Source of the DNA: Mastigias papua
Lineage: Eukaryota > Cnidaria > Scyphozoa > Rhizostomeae > Mastigiidae
DNA length: 64,000 bases
Direction: 5' to 3'
Assembly (NCBI GenBank): GCA_964019165.1
Contig: OZ025270.1
Span: 3,435,993 to 3,499,992, forward strand
The first letter of the stretch is position 1, and each line of letters opens with the position of its first letter. Made by a program: the position numbers and the translations under genes. The notes beneath the pieces are model-generated. The model was not told the DNA's origin. It made no database searches and was given only the letters and a program-made list of their open reading frames with translations. Shown here in pieces: positions 42,401 to 54,375 of the stretch.

Positions 42401-45400
42401 TAAAGCTCACCGCACACGGCAGATTTTTGTCTTTCAAAGACGAAGACTATTTGTTTTGGTCTTTCAAGGACAAAAATCTGCCGTGTGCAGTACCCAAAGA
42501 CGAAGATTTTTGTCTTTCAGAAAACAGTCTTTGAGATTAAACAAGTTGAGTCTCGAAGACCGCCTTTGAAAGAGATAAGTCTTCGTTTTTGGGTACCGCA
42601 TACAGCAGATCTTTATGTCCTTGAAGGACTAAAAGCAGAAATCTTTGTCTTTGAAAGACAAAAATCTGCCGTGCGTGGTTGGCTTAAAGGGCACAACTTC
42701 AGTCGTGTTAAGAACGGAGGGTACTATCTGCCAAAGCAGGTTAAAACGTTGCAGAAATTCGAGGTAGGAGTCGAAATAAGATTACAAATAGCTCTTTACT
42801 CTTTATTCAATATTCATGCACGCAGATATAACTAACAAATAATTGATTTGAGGGCACTTCATTACACATTTTACTCGCAGCATAGACACCTATGGATAGT
42901 TTCAGAGAGTTGAATGCTTACACACAGTGGCAATGAGAGTCCACACTTAATTCTATGCAAGCCCGTAAGCAGTTAGGGGCAGGTAGAGAAATGCCCCCAA
43001 AATAACCCAGCGAGACTGTATTTGGAGATGTTTTAAGCCAACCATGGTGGGTCCTCCTTCGTCACCAAATGAGCTCATCAGCTTCCTGTTATCACTTCTT
43101 GGCAACGTCTCTTTGATTTAGCCATGCCCCCATTAGTATGCAGAAAGGGTCATCAATAGAAGCAACTCGTAGGTTGGAGGTCATATGAAGGAAATAACCT
43201 CGCTAACTCAGAAAGAATCATGATTTGATATCAATTTTGACATATGATTTGTTATAGAAATAAAGTTTAAGATAATACGGGATGCCATTTTTCTTTAGAA
43301 CTTGAAGTACCCCCTAGAAGATTACCCTCATGCACGGCACTGCCTCTAGCCACAATTTCTATTTTTGAGAGGCGCTAATGTCGGAATATTTACTTTTAGC
43401 ACCACAAATACCTCTCCTGCGCCTGTGGGCCTTGTCAAAACCTGTCAGTAAATTTCTTTTGTTACACCCCCCACTCAAAAGTCCTTCAGCACGCCATTGA
43501 TAGCTCCCCCATACACCTCTGAAACCCCTGAATCATATTATTTTGCTATCACTTTTGTTAGTGGGTTTCGCTTTGTGAAAGCCTCCGATAAATACACCCC
43601 TTGGCTAGCAAATGAGATTGAAAAACTTGTCAGATCTAGGGGCAAACTTAAGGTAGCTGCTGTTCGTAGTACATCTAGTTTATTAATGGATTCTTACAAG
43701 GACTTAAGAAACAAATTGAATGAATTGAATCTACAACTGAAAAGGGAATATTTTGTAACAAAAATATCGTCTATCAATAGAGATATGAAAGAAACCTGGA
43801 AGGCAAGAAGCCAGTTAATAAACAAGAGCTCAAAAACTACAAGTACATGTTTACTTATCATTGAGGATCAATCAATAACTGACAAAATTGATATTTCCAA
43901 TGCTATTAATTGTTGTTTTTGTTCAGTTGGTAAAAGCCTGAATAAACCAGTCCTTTTAAATGTAGCCCATTGCTTACCAATGGTTACCCTGTAAATTGTA
44001 GCAACTCAATGTTTCAGTTTGAAAACATCTCTATGTTTTTATTATCATTACCTTCAACATTTAGTTCTCTTTGCCACATATTCAATTTGTCGTTACTTTT
44101 AGGTTCCTTTCCAGACTTTGGAAGGTAGCTAGGAATTTCCCTATATTCAGGGAAGGAGTCAAAACTGATTATTTCGACTATCGTCCAGTTTCTGTTTTAC
44201 CTATAATATCCAGATTATTTGAAAAGCTTAATTACAGCCAATTAAATGACTATCTAGATGCAAATATGTTGCTAACCCGTAGATAGTCTGGATTTAGATC
44301 AGTCTGTTGTTACATGTCTCCTAAGATGTACCGACGATTGGTACATAAACACGAATAATTGTCATTATACACAGCTGTTGTTGTCATCGACCTAAACAGG
44401 GCCTTTGGTACAGTGGGCCACTCTGTACCATTAAAGAAAATAGGTAAATTTACCATCAAAGGGATTGAAATGGGTTCGTATCAATCACTTAAAGTCCCGC
44501 AGACAGTTTTGTAGAGTTAATAGTAAAGATTCGGAAGCAAGAAATATTGAAATAGGTGTTCCACAAGGCTCATGTCTGGGACCCCCATCTTCCTTCAATA
44601 TATTAATGATGTAGCATTTTCTCTAAAGCATTGTCAAGCAATTATGTATACTGATGATACTTCAATCTCTTTTTTCACTAAGAATATTGAAGATCTGATT
44701 ACTATAATTAATAATGTCGTAGTGCCTCTTGAAGAATTATGTGGTAGCAAGCTGTCTCTTAACGTCGTAGAAAATCAACCATGATGATAAGCTCTAAACA
44801 TAAATTAAGTAGATGCAATCATCCCAAGGTTATAGGAGTGTCTATAAGAATTAGTGCAGATCACATAGATAGGTTAGTAGTACTTAATATCTTGGGGTTC
44901 AAATAGACGAACATCTTGCATGGGGATGAGCAACTAAAAGCCATTAAAACCAAAGTTTCTAGAGCTATAGGTTTACACAAATATGCTACAAATTTTCTGA
45001 ACAATGATGCGCTTTGTAAGATGTATAGAGGCTTGGTTGAACCTTACTTCAGTATTTGATCAACAGTTTAAAGATTCTGTGGGGAGATTATGATCAAATC
45101 TCTACAAAGGCTCCAAAACAGAGCGGCAAGAATCGATGCCAGTAACCCTTATGACTTTTCTGCCGATATCTTTGGTGAAAGAACTAGGTTTGCCCTCTAT
45201 AAAGGTTATTTTATTTAAGGAAGCAAGTATTATGACATATAGAGCACTCATGCATGATCTTGGACCTTCATATCTAAATGGCCTTTATATTTCAAAACTT
45301 CTCCCAAGTCCACAGCAGAGAGTCTAGGAATACCGAGGCTGACCTGACACGGAGGAAAAACTGCACAGGTATTATATATCATATTATTTTGCTATCACTT

Positions 45401-48400
45401 TTGTTACTGGGTTTCGCTGTTTGAAAGCCTCTGATAAATACACCCCTTGGCTAGCAAATGAATTTGAAAACTTGTCAGATCTAGGGGCAAACTTAAGGTA
45501 GCTGCTGTTCGTAGTATATCTAGTTTATTAATGGATTCTTACCAGGTCTTAAGAAACAAATTGAATAAATTGAATCTACAACTGAAAAGGGAATATTTTG
45601 TAACAAAAATATCGTCTATCAATAGAGATATGAAAGAAACCTGGAAGGCAAGAAGCCAGTTAATAAACAAGAGCTCAAAAACTACAAGTACATGTTTACT
45701 TATCATTGAGGATCAATCAATAACTGACAAAATTGATATTTCCAATGCTATTAATTGTTATTTTTGTTCAGTTGGTAAAAACCTGAATAAACCAGTCCTT
45801 TTAAATGTAGCCCATTGCTGACCAAAGAGTACCCTGTAAATTGTAGCAACTCAATGTTTAAGTTTAAAAACATCTCTAAATTTTATTATCATTACCTTCA
45901 ACATTTAGTTCTCTTTGCCACATATTCAATTTATCGTTACTTTTAGGTTCCATTCCGGACTTTGCAAGGTAACTAGGAATTTCCATATTTTCAGGGAAGG
46001 AGTCAAATCTGATTGTTCCGACTATCGTCCTATTTCCGTTTTACCTAAAATATCCAGATTATTTGAAAAGCTTAATTACAGTCAATTAAGTGACTATCTA
46101 GCTGCAAATTTGTTGCTAGCCCGTAGATAGTCTGGATTTAGATCAGTCAGTCTGTTGTTACATGTCTCCTAAGATGTACCGACGATTGGTACATAAACAC
46201 GAATAATTGTCATTATTCACAACTGTTGTTTTCATCGACCTAAAAAGGGCCTTTGATACGGTGGACCGCTCTATACCATTAAAGAAAATAGGTAAATTTA
46301 CCATCAAAGGGGTTGAAATGGGTTGGTATCAATCACTTGAAGTCCCGTAGACAGTTTTGTAGAGTTAATGGTAAAGACTTGGAAGCAAGAAATATTGAAA
46401 TAGGTGTTCCACAAGGCTCATGTCTGGGACCCCCATCTTCCTTCAATATATTAATGATGTAGCATTTTCTCTAAAGCATTGTCAAGCAATTATGTATACT
46501 GATGATACTTCAATCTCTCTTTCCATTAAGAATATTGAAGATCTGATTAATATAGTTAATAATGTCGTAGTGCCTCTTGAAGAATTATGTGGTAGCAAGC
46601 TGTCTCTTAACGTCGTACAAAATCAACCATGATGATAAGCTCTAAACATAAATTAAGTAGATGCAATCATCCCAAGGATATAGGAGTGTTTATAAGAATT
46701 AGTGCAGATCATATAAATAGGTTAGTAGTACTTAATGTCTTGGAGTTCAAATAGACGAACATCTTGCATGGGGATGAGCAACTAAAAGCCATTAAAATCA
46801 AAGTTTCTAGAGCTATAGGTTTACACAAATATGCTAAAAATTTCCTTAACAATGATGCACTTTGTAAGATGTATAGAGGCTTAGTTGAACCTTACTTTAG
46901 TTTTTGCTCATCAGTTTAGGGATGCTGCGGGGAGACTGTGATCAAATCTCTACAAAGGCTCCAAAACAGAGCGGAAAGAAATCGATGCCAGTAACCCTTA
47001 TGACTTTTCTGCCATATCTTTGGTGAAAGAACTAGGTTTGCCCTCTATAAAGGATATTTTATTTAAGGAAACAAGTATTATGACATCTAGAGCACTCATG
47101 CATGATCTTGGACCTTCATATCTAAATGACCTTTAGATTTCAAAACTTCTCCCAAGTCCACAGCAGAGAGCCTAGGAATACCGAGGCTGACCTTACACGG
47201 AGGAAAAACTGCACAGGTCAGACATCCTTCTCGTATCGTGGTGCCAAGCTTTGGAACCATTTGAATATTGATCAAAAAAGCGCCCCTTCTCTATAACCTG
47301 TTAAGAGCACACATGGGCCATGTTAGCTTTTATTCTAATTCTATTCTATTTCAGTTCTATTTGTTTATATTAATTCGTAATTTATAGAATACGTTTATGA
47401 TAGATTTAGATGGTTGCCATAGAAAGTGAAAAGCAAAATTCCCTGACTTTTCCCTGACTTTTCCCTGATTTTTCTATAACCAAAGGGGACGTGTCAGCGA
47501 CCACAGACTGGGAGGATTTTAGCGGGGTACACGCATTAAGAGCCATGAGTTTTGTGGCCACACCCATTTTACGGCTAGGACGTTGACTATCCTACGATTT
47601 TGGGGCAATGGCGTGCAATAGAAGATACGACAAGAGTGTGATAATGACAAACTCTATCCTAAATATTTTTCCCTGGCTTTTCTCTGACTTATATGCTTTT
47701 CCAACATTTTTCCCTGACTTTTCCAGGTTTTTTCTGAATTTCTTAAAAAGTGGACATTTTTTATGGCTTTCCAGGTTCTTTGGCAACCCTGTATTAGTGC
47801 ATTTGTACTTTTTTTCTCTTTTTTGTTTGTTTTAGATGTTACGTTTTAAACAGGGCCAATTGTAAAACAGTATTTAACTGAATTTGTACCCTGTATAAAT
47901 ATGTAAAAATGAAATGAAATGAAATCTATTGCTGTAATAGGTCTGAAAATACAGCGTTTATGTCAAAACAGGGGTGTTTTGCTTGTAGCAATTTGTAGTG
48001 ATTGTTATCATTTTCTTACTTTTGTGCCTCGTGTTGCGGTATTTTCTGGACTTTCTTTCTACTTTTAGTACACACGTTTTTTGTAAGCAAGTTGGCTTAA
48101 TACTTCTTAAGACTTTCTTAGCAAGACTGTTCGATTTTGTGTAATACTACAGTTCTACACAGACAGACAGGCACTGCACAGACATAGCATTTGAATTCAC
48201 AGATTTATACAAGAAGTCTATGCAAATTCCTAAATGCTACTTTTTAGTGTCATTGCACTTGTAGCTAGGAACCCTTTAATGATTTTAGTTTATTTATTTT
48301 CCACAGGACACACATTGATAACAGCAATGCTTTGCTGAAGTGTTTTCATCCTGTATAAATATTTGTATTATTATTGTTATTGTTATTATTAAAATATCTT

Positions 48401-50898
48401 AACAACACTTTACCTACTCGGAAAAATCTTTGCAAATGGTCCATTTCTCAGTCATCAGCATGTTCATTCTGCCTTCAATCAGAAACTCTGCAGCACGTGG
48501 TATCAAGTTGTAATTGCTACCTCGAGAATGGCAGATATACTTGGCGCCACAACTCTGTCCTTCTTTTCCTTGCTAATGCATTTTCATCTCTAAACCAAAT
48601 CTCAGTATATGCCGATTTGCCCTCTTTTATGTCCCCATCTTTGATAACTGGCGACTCCCTTCGTCCTGATCTTCTTTTGCTCACAGGCAAGAAAGTGCTC
48701 TACATTCTTGAACTCACACTGGGTTTCGAGACAAATATTCAGGCTAATAGCGTAAGGAAAGCCAATAAGTATACTCCACTACTTCAAGACCTGTCCTCTT
48801 CCTATAATAAAGTTATTTTTATCAATGTCTCCATGGGTGCTCTCGGCGTTATGGGCGCCTCCTGTGATTCCTTTCTTTCTCTACTCCAAGATCTGAGTTT
48901 TGACAAAGTTACACAGCGAAGAATTATTATGAAAACAATTAATATTGCCATTAGGTCAACGTATTACATCTTCTGCCAAAGAAATAAATCATGGAACAAC
49001 CCTGAACTCCTGAACTTCTGAACATTCACTTCCTTTTCATGCTATTATACCTTTGAGTTATATTACATGTCAATTATTATTGTTATTATTTTTCATGTGC
49101 TTAGTACAAACTAGCCAATGGTACGCTACCAATTATATGCGAGGTGTATTATTGTAAGTAACAGATATATACATATGAAAGTTTAAAAAAAAATACATTA
49201 AATAGGAGAGCTGATGTGCTTGCGTAAATATTGGAATGTTCAGTGCATAGAAACTTATCGACTTCTTAGGTCTAAAAAATCCAGTGTTAAGCTTTCTTAA
49301 CTTTTTGAGCAGTCGAGCACCATAAGACATAAGCCACTGTATTATGTAAGACGCGTATACCGTTGAAATCTTGCTCAACACGGGTGCTCAGTAATAAAAA
49401 CATCTATTGCTACATCAAAAGCTTTCATGATTTATGTACATTTAACTATAAACCATCCAATAACTTAAGTAGTTGTTTTAAAATAAGGCATTTATTTATC
49501 TCTATTTGTTGCACAGGTTTTTCTGGTGATCCGGCAGCTTCCAAAGCTTACATTTCTTAACCTTAGTTGTAATCCTCTCGAAACAGTGCTTGATGACGAG
49601 AAGATCGATGTCATAATTGGCGATAGTGAATTGCCAAATCTGAAAACGATGATACTAAACAATACACGCCTTCCATTTGAAGTAGTATTCAAGCTTCTTG
49701 ATATGTTCCCAGGGTATGTTCTTTGATTATACGTATAAGTTCAAATTTCCTATGAAATCACAATGTGCAGAATACGTTTGTTTTTGTTGCATCACAATCG
49801 TAAACGAATGATCCAATTGCTGTTGTAATTGTTAAAGCGTCTTTATCCTTTATCATATACCGTATCATTGTCGATCGTTTCTACGAGCCTCTGCTGATAT
49901 ACTCTCTCTGCTCTTTATTCTTCACAGATATCCTCATCCTTTTCCTTCTTTATACTGTTTCTTAGATTCATACATATATAACCATAAATACATAAGCAAA
50001 CAAAGAAAAAGACAAATAAATGTATATTGGCTAATCCAGCCATGTTTCTGAACTGGATTGTTTTCTATCTATGCTTTACCGTGTTCATTTCTCTAGTATT
50101 GAAGAGCTGCATTTGAGTCTCAATTCATATGGGCACGTGACTGATTGGCCATCTTCTTTCCCAAATGTGAGAAAACTTCATTTTAACAACAATGGTTTGG
50201 AAGAGTGGAATGATGTTGTACGAATAGGGAAGTTATTTCCAAATCTCAAAAGCCTGATTTTATGTGAGAACTGCATAAAAGAAGTAAAAGTTGACGTAGA
50301 AGCAAAAGCTTTTGAAAACCTTATCACGTTGAGCCTTAGTCAAACAGAAGTTGATGACTGGAATTCCTTGGATGAGATGCGCAAGCTGCCAGTCTTGGAA
50401 GACCTGAGACTTGTAGGAATTCCACTTGGGAGGCGAGAGGATAGCAGCAAAGCTAGGCAGCTATTCATATCGAGGCTACCAAATGTCAAGAAGTTAAATG
50501 GCAGTACTATTGATTGCAACGAGAGAGAGGACGCTGAGAGGTTTTTCATACGGCACTACATGGATAGTGATGAGCCCCCTGTCCGTTATCACGAGTTAGT
50601 AGCGATTCATGGGCAAATCGATCGATTGGCGGAGGTTGACATGAGCATCAAAGAATTTGCTCAAGTTACATTGTATCTAGATGAGGAAGAGTACACAAAA
50701 ATTGTAATTGACCTTTCAACTACCATAAGAGAACTGAAGAGGATAATTGGTAGAAAAATTGGCCTCGCTCCGAAATCTTTTCGCATGTTTCATTTCGACA
50801 GGTACATTGCCGTAGAGCTAAATACACTGTCCAAGCATCTGTATTTATATTACATAAAAGATGGCGATGAGATTTGGGCGCAAAGCCTTCTCAAGTAG
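39413..50898 (+). CDS. TBCEL: Tubulin-specific chaperone cofactor E-like protein (exons 39413..39527, 42065..42222, 49517..49713, 50097..50898)
   Basis: TBCEL binds alpha-tubulin and destabilises it, influencing microtubule turnover. Four exons join with matching phases (1, 0, 2) into 1272 nt, 423 aa; the human protein is 424 aa. Exon 1 encodes a short N terminus with FAEAVQDKY. Exons 2-4 encode leucine-rich repeats (LALDGCKIGSAG, VVELDISSNLLHSW, LTFLNLSCNPLE, LKTMILNNTRLP, IEELHLSLNSYG, LKSLILCENCI). An LRR cap with RLPNVKKLNGS and NEREDAERFFIRHYMD follows (about 284-311), then a C-terminal ubiquitin-like domain (about 345-420) ending KDGDEIW. There is no CAP-Gly domain, which separates it from TBCE. 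Exon 1 is short and follows a 5' region shared with PTPMT1. Intron 2 is 7.3 kb and loaded with transposon remains. A possible AATAAA is at 51178-51183. Confidence 0.93.
39937..40416. mobile_element. Foldback MITE of about 480 bp in TBCEL intron 1
   Basis: Long imperfect inverted arms: the left arm starts GGCGCTATTGCAGAATCG and includes ACCTCTCCTAGAAA and CATACTATACACCATTCGAC. The right arm holds the reverse complements GTCGAATGGTGTATAGTATG and TTTCTAGGAGAGGT and ends ATTCTGCAACAGCACC. The arms exceed 130 bp and continue into TTAGGG-rich and CCCTAAC-like stretches. AGAAC flanks both ends and may be a target duplication. No open frame of note. Confidence 0.8.
40084..40112. repeat. Perfect 29-bp hairpin inside the foldback element
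   Basis: CCAACAAACATGGC, one T, then GCCATGTTTGTTGG: a 14-bp perfect stem with a 1-nt spacer. It sits only in the left arm, so it is an insertion relative to the right arm. Confidence 0.9.
40656..41064. mobile_element. Non-autonomous DNA transposon, TTATAAGGAACC family, copy 2
   Basis: Starts TTATAAGGAACC and ends GGTTCCTTATAA, a perfect 12-bp terminal inverted repeat. It aligns along its length with 38176-38589. Located in TBCEL intron 1. Confidence 0.85.
42409..42680. mobile_element. Foldback MITE in TBCEL intron 2 with internal inverted copies
   Basis: The left arm ACCGCACACGGCAG followed by ATTTTTGTCTTTCAAAGAC is inverted at the right end (GTCTTTGAAAGAC, AAAAATCTGCCGTGCGTGG). A further inverted copy of the arm lies inside (about 42460-42489, GGACAAAAATCTGCCGTGTG). 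The 116-aa open frame crossing it is a by-product. Confidence 0.75.
43436..43497 (+). mobile_element. Right-end fragment of the GTCAGTGGCGTGCC element
   Basis: Matches the right arm of the element at 30239-30451: CCTGTCAGTAAATTTC, then CCCACTCAAAAGTCCTTCAGCACGCCATTGA. The left part was not identified; the non-LTR copy A begins about 35 bp downstream. Confidence 0.45.
43533..45370 (+). pseudogene. Dead L2/CR1/jockey-type non-LTR element, tandem copy A
   Basis: Begins in the linker between endonuclease and RT (YTPWLANEIEKL, LKREYFVTKISSINRDMKETWKARSQL) and continues into RT: YRPVSVLP, RLFEKLNYSQLNDYL, a TAG where QSGFR is expected (about 44283), a degenerate FDTV block (about 44400), GVPQGSCLG (about 44560), a frame change, then MYTDDTS (about 44646). 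It is nearly identical to 45379-47218 and shares its disabling changes. It stops abruptly at GCACAGGT (45370), where copy B continues into its 3' region. Confidence 0.85.
45379..47928 (+). pseudogene. Dead L2/CR1/jockey-type non-LTR element, tandem copy B with 3' UTR
   Basis: Starts at the same internal base as copy A (TCATATTATTTTGC) 8 bp after copy A ends, and repeats its coding remains, including the TAG before SGFR (about 46130), the frame change after GSCLG (about 46420) and MYTDDTS (about 46495). Small differences (such as a 4-nt duplication, GATCAGTCAGTC, near 46143) show divergence after duplication. It continues past the point where A stops, through QTSFSYRGAKLWNHLN-like coding, to a 3' region ending at about 47928 in an ATGAAATGAAAT tail. 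The 3' UTR is interrupted by the TTCCCTGAC repeat. Confidence 0.8.
47440..47785. repeat. TTCCCTGAC minisatellite-like element
   Basis: Opens with three head-to-tail TTCCCTGA(C/T)TTT units (47440-47472) and ends with more copies (TTTTTCCCTGGC, TTTTCCCTGACTTTTCCAGG, 47668-47785). It looks like an insertion in the 3' UTR of non-LTR copy B. I do not assign a class. Confidence 0.5.
48374..49021 (+). mobile_element. R2-like retrotransposon C-terminal fragment with zinc knuckle and REL-type endonuclease
   Basis: A 215-codon uninterrupted frame to a stop at 49021. It has a CCHC motif, C-x2-C-x7-H-x4-C (CSFCLQSETLQHVVSSC), preceded by LPTRKNLCKW and followed by YTWRHNSVL. A restriction-like endonuclease core comes next: RPD, 13 residues, then E in ILELTLGFE, with a downstream RKANKY. 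This order (RT, then CCHC, then PD-(D/E)xK-like nuclease) is that of R2/NeSL-type elements; the RT part is absent. TTATTATTG microsatellites flank both sides (about 48366-48393 and 49074-49092). It sits in TBCEL intron 2. There is no ATG at the domain start, so it is a fragment, though unusually free of stops. Confidence 0.75.
49260..49321 (+). repeat. Dispersed repeat end, copy 3 (CTTAGGTCT family)
   Basis: ACTTCTTAGGTCTAAAAAATCCAGTG, CTTTCTTAACTTTTTGAGCAGTCGAGCACC pattern (read in parts) matches 25861-25925 and 27670-27730. Confidence 0.5.
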
Positions 50899-51887
50899 TT
50901 GGAGGATTCTCAGGGATTTTTATTGTACTTGTCAATAATACGAGAATATCAGTATACGGTATATCGGATTTTATATGAAGAATGCAGTTTGTACATATTT
51001 CTTGGTGTAATATTAGGTAACCCATTTGTGCTTACTTTCCATGAAGTAAATCAAGCGAAAAGGAAACTGGTCTTAGACATTTCACAGAGGGTTGGACATT
51101 TCTAAAGGTCAAAAGTCACATGAGCTCATTTATTCTCCAAGTTACAGAGACTAGATAAAATTTCGTTCCAAGAAAATAATAAAAGGATGAAGCTAATGAC
51201 AACAAGCAGTGAAAGATAGAATTCTACCGTTTGAGTATAAATCTGGGCCTGAAGGTTGTAAAATTGTCAGATAAGAAAGACATTAGGAACTTTCAGGAAC
51301 AGAATATGACATTCGTTTCTATTCAATAGCATATTCTTTCTCCAATATACATTAGTATAATGTTGCATTGCTCGAACAATGTTATAACTCGACAAAGTTT
51401 CTTGCCTTCTTTTCAGCGGCCATTATGCCCAACACTCAATTCCAGAATATCAATGTGTGTCCAGATTTTTTATTGTTATACGAAAATGAGGCTCAGAAGG
51501 CCAAAATCTTCGGAAAGTGTTAAGAAAGTCGTAAAGCTCAGGTTCCAGAATTCACCTTTTTACGTGCTAGAAATGGATATTAGCTAGTTTTTGCAAGCTC
51601 CTTTACAAAGATCGAAGCTTCTCTTTGATAATCTTGGATAACACGATCAAACTTTTTGTATAAAATAATGGTAACCTGTTTTAGCCCGTTTATTCCATTA
51701 AAAATTAAACAAAATCTTTAGAAAATCTCAGCCTCAATTTCGGGAAAAGTTAAGAAAATTGAGGCTCAGTCGGAAAAATGATTTGCATATTGAAAAACGT
51801 GTATATTAAATGTCCGAAAAGTCCACTTCTCAGTCTACTGTGCATAGCATATTTCCAACTTTCTATAATGTGCCATAGTATCCTATC

Positions 51888-52020
51888 GATCAAAAATTAG
51901 GTCACTTAGGCGTGCAAGCTCGACCGCTCAGGTTCACGAACTTGACCGGTCGGAATCCAAAGAAATGCGCTTTCCTAAGTGGCTGAATATTTGCACGCTT
52001 AAGTGACCTAATTTTTGGTC
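51888..52020. mobile_element. 133-bp foldback MITE
   Basis: 30-bp terminal inverted repeats with two mismatches: the left end GATCAAAAATTAGGTCACTT continuing to GCGTGCAA, the right end TTGCACGCTTAAGTGACC continuing to TTTTTGGTC. GGCCCCGTGT motifs at 52030 and 52090 just outside suggest a second, nested repeat. Confidence 0.8.
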
Positions 52021-52275
52021 GGTTAGCTGGCCCCGTGTTAACGGGAAGGCTAAGCGACCAACTATTTGAGCGGCCACTTATTCGCCCGGCCCCGTGTAAA
52101 CCCTGCCTAAACTTGTCGCTTTGCTAAGTGGCCGATATTTAACAGTTTTACTATTGCATTTAGAACAGAGTCAGAAAACTTCTCGCAGACTGAGCAGTAT
52201 TATCCCTCAAAAATGTTACAGTTCCCATTACTAAATCTGTTGTTCTATTTTGTTTTTAAGTCACTACATCATTTT

Positions 52276-52614
52276 TTATAAGAGACCTAGTACTAGACAG
52301 CCTGAAATTTACGAAACTTTTGGAGCTAAAAATAGAGAGTTAAGAATTTTTAGGAATGTCTGTGCCATCTTTCACAGGTTCAGAAACACATTTTTCCTCC
52401 AAGGATATATAAGTGTACACTACAGTATGTTTTATGTGCTTAAAAGCCAATAAACCTTATGGGCACTACAAAGACAATGCATTTTACATTTTATTTTCGT
52501 TTTCACTACAATATTTTTCAGTAAATTAAGAAAAGTTTAAGAAACGTTTTAGATTTAAAATATGGCCAGAAGTTAAGAAACTTTTACTACTAGGCCTTGA
52601 GCCAGTTTCTTATA
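52276..52614. mobile_element. TTATAAGGAACC-family element, diverged copy 3
   Basis: The left end TTATAAGAGACC and right end CTAGGCCTTGAGCCAGTTTCTTATAA match the family termini at 38176 and 40656, while the interior (339 bp) is shorter and hardly alignable. It is a related subfamily or an old deleted copy. Confidence 0.55.
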
Positions 52615-54338
52615 AAAAAATGTGTAATCATAAATGACTTTGAAATATATTGGTAAACACTCTACAGGATGATGGATTTAATTGGTAGCAAAGTATACAT
52701 GATATCCAATAGTATAAGAGGCTACTTAGTTTCATATTTAAGAGAAAGCTCTAGCTTTAGAGCCATCCTTTTAATCTAGCTTAGTTTCTGCTGATGTGTC
52801 ATTACTAACAATAAGCAGCATGAATGAACTGTACTGCTCAGTCTGATGTTTACTACTGACTCTATGTACCCTAGTACGGGAAAAAACATGGCAACTATTG
52901 AAATCATGGTTATAATTTTACATTCGTAGTTAGCAGCATTAAAGCATAGAAAAGTTAGTTCATCTCTTCAACTATTCTAAAATTTACCTATGTAAGAATA
53001 GTAGAAAGTTTTGTTTTCTATATGACTTTTCTATTGCACTTTCTGCTAATGGTGATTCATGTTGCATCACTCATGTGTGATGTTGTGGGTGATATTTTAC
53101 TACCAATTGATTTATGGTAGCTTGAGGCACACTTTGGGTCATAGTTTAGATGCTGGCTTGCTGTCTACCCAATGTTCATATGGTCTCCATCAAGCATTCA
53201 GATGCCAGGTCAACATCCACCAAGCAGAAAATGGATACAAAGTGTCAACATTTGGGAGATATAGGTGGTAAAGAATTCTGCAACCATAACTTGCTGTATC
53301 AGGAAAAGTGCCTTATCTGGTAAGCACTCACCAAGGTATGGAACAGTGCATGGGGCTGCTATTTCCCTCTCAAGGATACAGAAGAATGACCTAGATGCTA
53401 CAACTTGATTAAGGAATGTAACATATTCAGATATGAAAGATGTTAGCTTTTGCACAAGAAGCTACAGGTCTAACATTGCTGCAAGGCATCTTAATGTCTT
53501 ATGTTAACTGAAGTCAAATCAAGTACAATGTTACTTGAGCACAGGCTCTATCCTTTTGAAAAAGATTACTATTCATGAGTCAGAAAAAGCAAAACAGCTA
53601 AGTTTCTTGATCCTGTTGGGTATTTTTCTTGTCATAAGCAAGGATTTATATGTGCTTTACTCCATGTATCAATGTTATGTCATACTCTAAATAAGTCTTG
53701 TTTACTACATAAATGCCAAATAGTGATGCAAAACAACCTAGAGTCTGTCTCAATGTAGCAGAACTTTATATATTTGAATCAGATGACTGAAGTGCAAACA
53801 ATGCTTCAAATGGAAGCCAGAATATTATTTACCAAGCACAGTTTAAACAGTTCAAAAAGGTACCCAGTAAAGTGGGTCTGGGTGAACTGGTAGCTAGGAG
53901 TGATTTGAGATACATATGGGCATTCTACTGTTTCAATGTCTACACATATAAACACAGATTTTAATCACAACAATAATTGCTCAGCTGGTCCAGTTTCATC
54001 TTGATTATTTCAACATAAATCTGCAAGGGAATGATTCCATTCCTTCTCTTGTTTCCCTATCCAGAATTGAAGCACATTTATTCAATTTAAGAAAATGGTA
54101 GACAATAGTCTTGTGTGTATATATATGTACAAGAAGAGTGATGAAAAGTCTATTACTCATACTATTGAGTATCATAGTGGAAAATTGTGCCAATTCAACT
54201 GTAATCAATATAGGTACCTTGATGTTGTGTTAAAGGAGCTATAAAGCATTTTGTGAAATTACCAAAAACTACTACTTTCATAAGGCATCAGTTTGTTTTC
54301 TTAGGAAAAATATGTAAAGACCAAAAACTAAAGAGGAC

Positions 54339-54344
54339 TTTATT
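54339..54344 (-). terminator. Likely CFAP68 polyadenylation signal
   Basis: AATAAA on the minus strand, about 31 nt past the CFAP68 stop codon. Confidence 0.55.
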
Positions 54345-54375
54345 GCAATTAAATGACTAAGTCTTTCTATTAGCA

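Larger units (their letters stand above)
50899..54338. other. Convergent intergenic region between TBCEL and CFAP68
   Basis: Contains the 3' ends of two genes facing each other, a foldback MITE (51888-52020) with adjoining GGCCCCGTGT repeats, and a diverged TTATAAGGAACC-family element (52276-52614). No other coding exon is recognised. Confidence 0.6.

Noticed and set aside
42485..42835. 116-codon plus-strand frame in TBCEL intron 2
   Set aside because: Crosses a foldback MITE and has no family resemblance.
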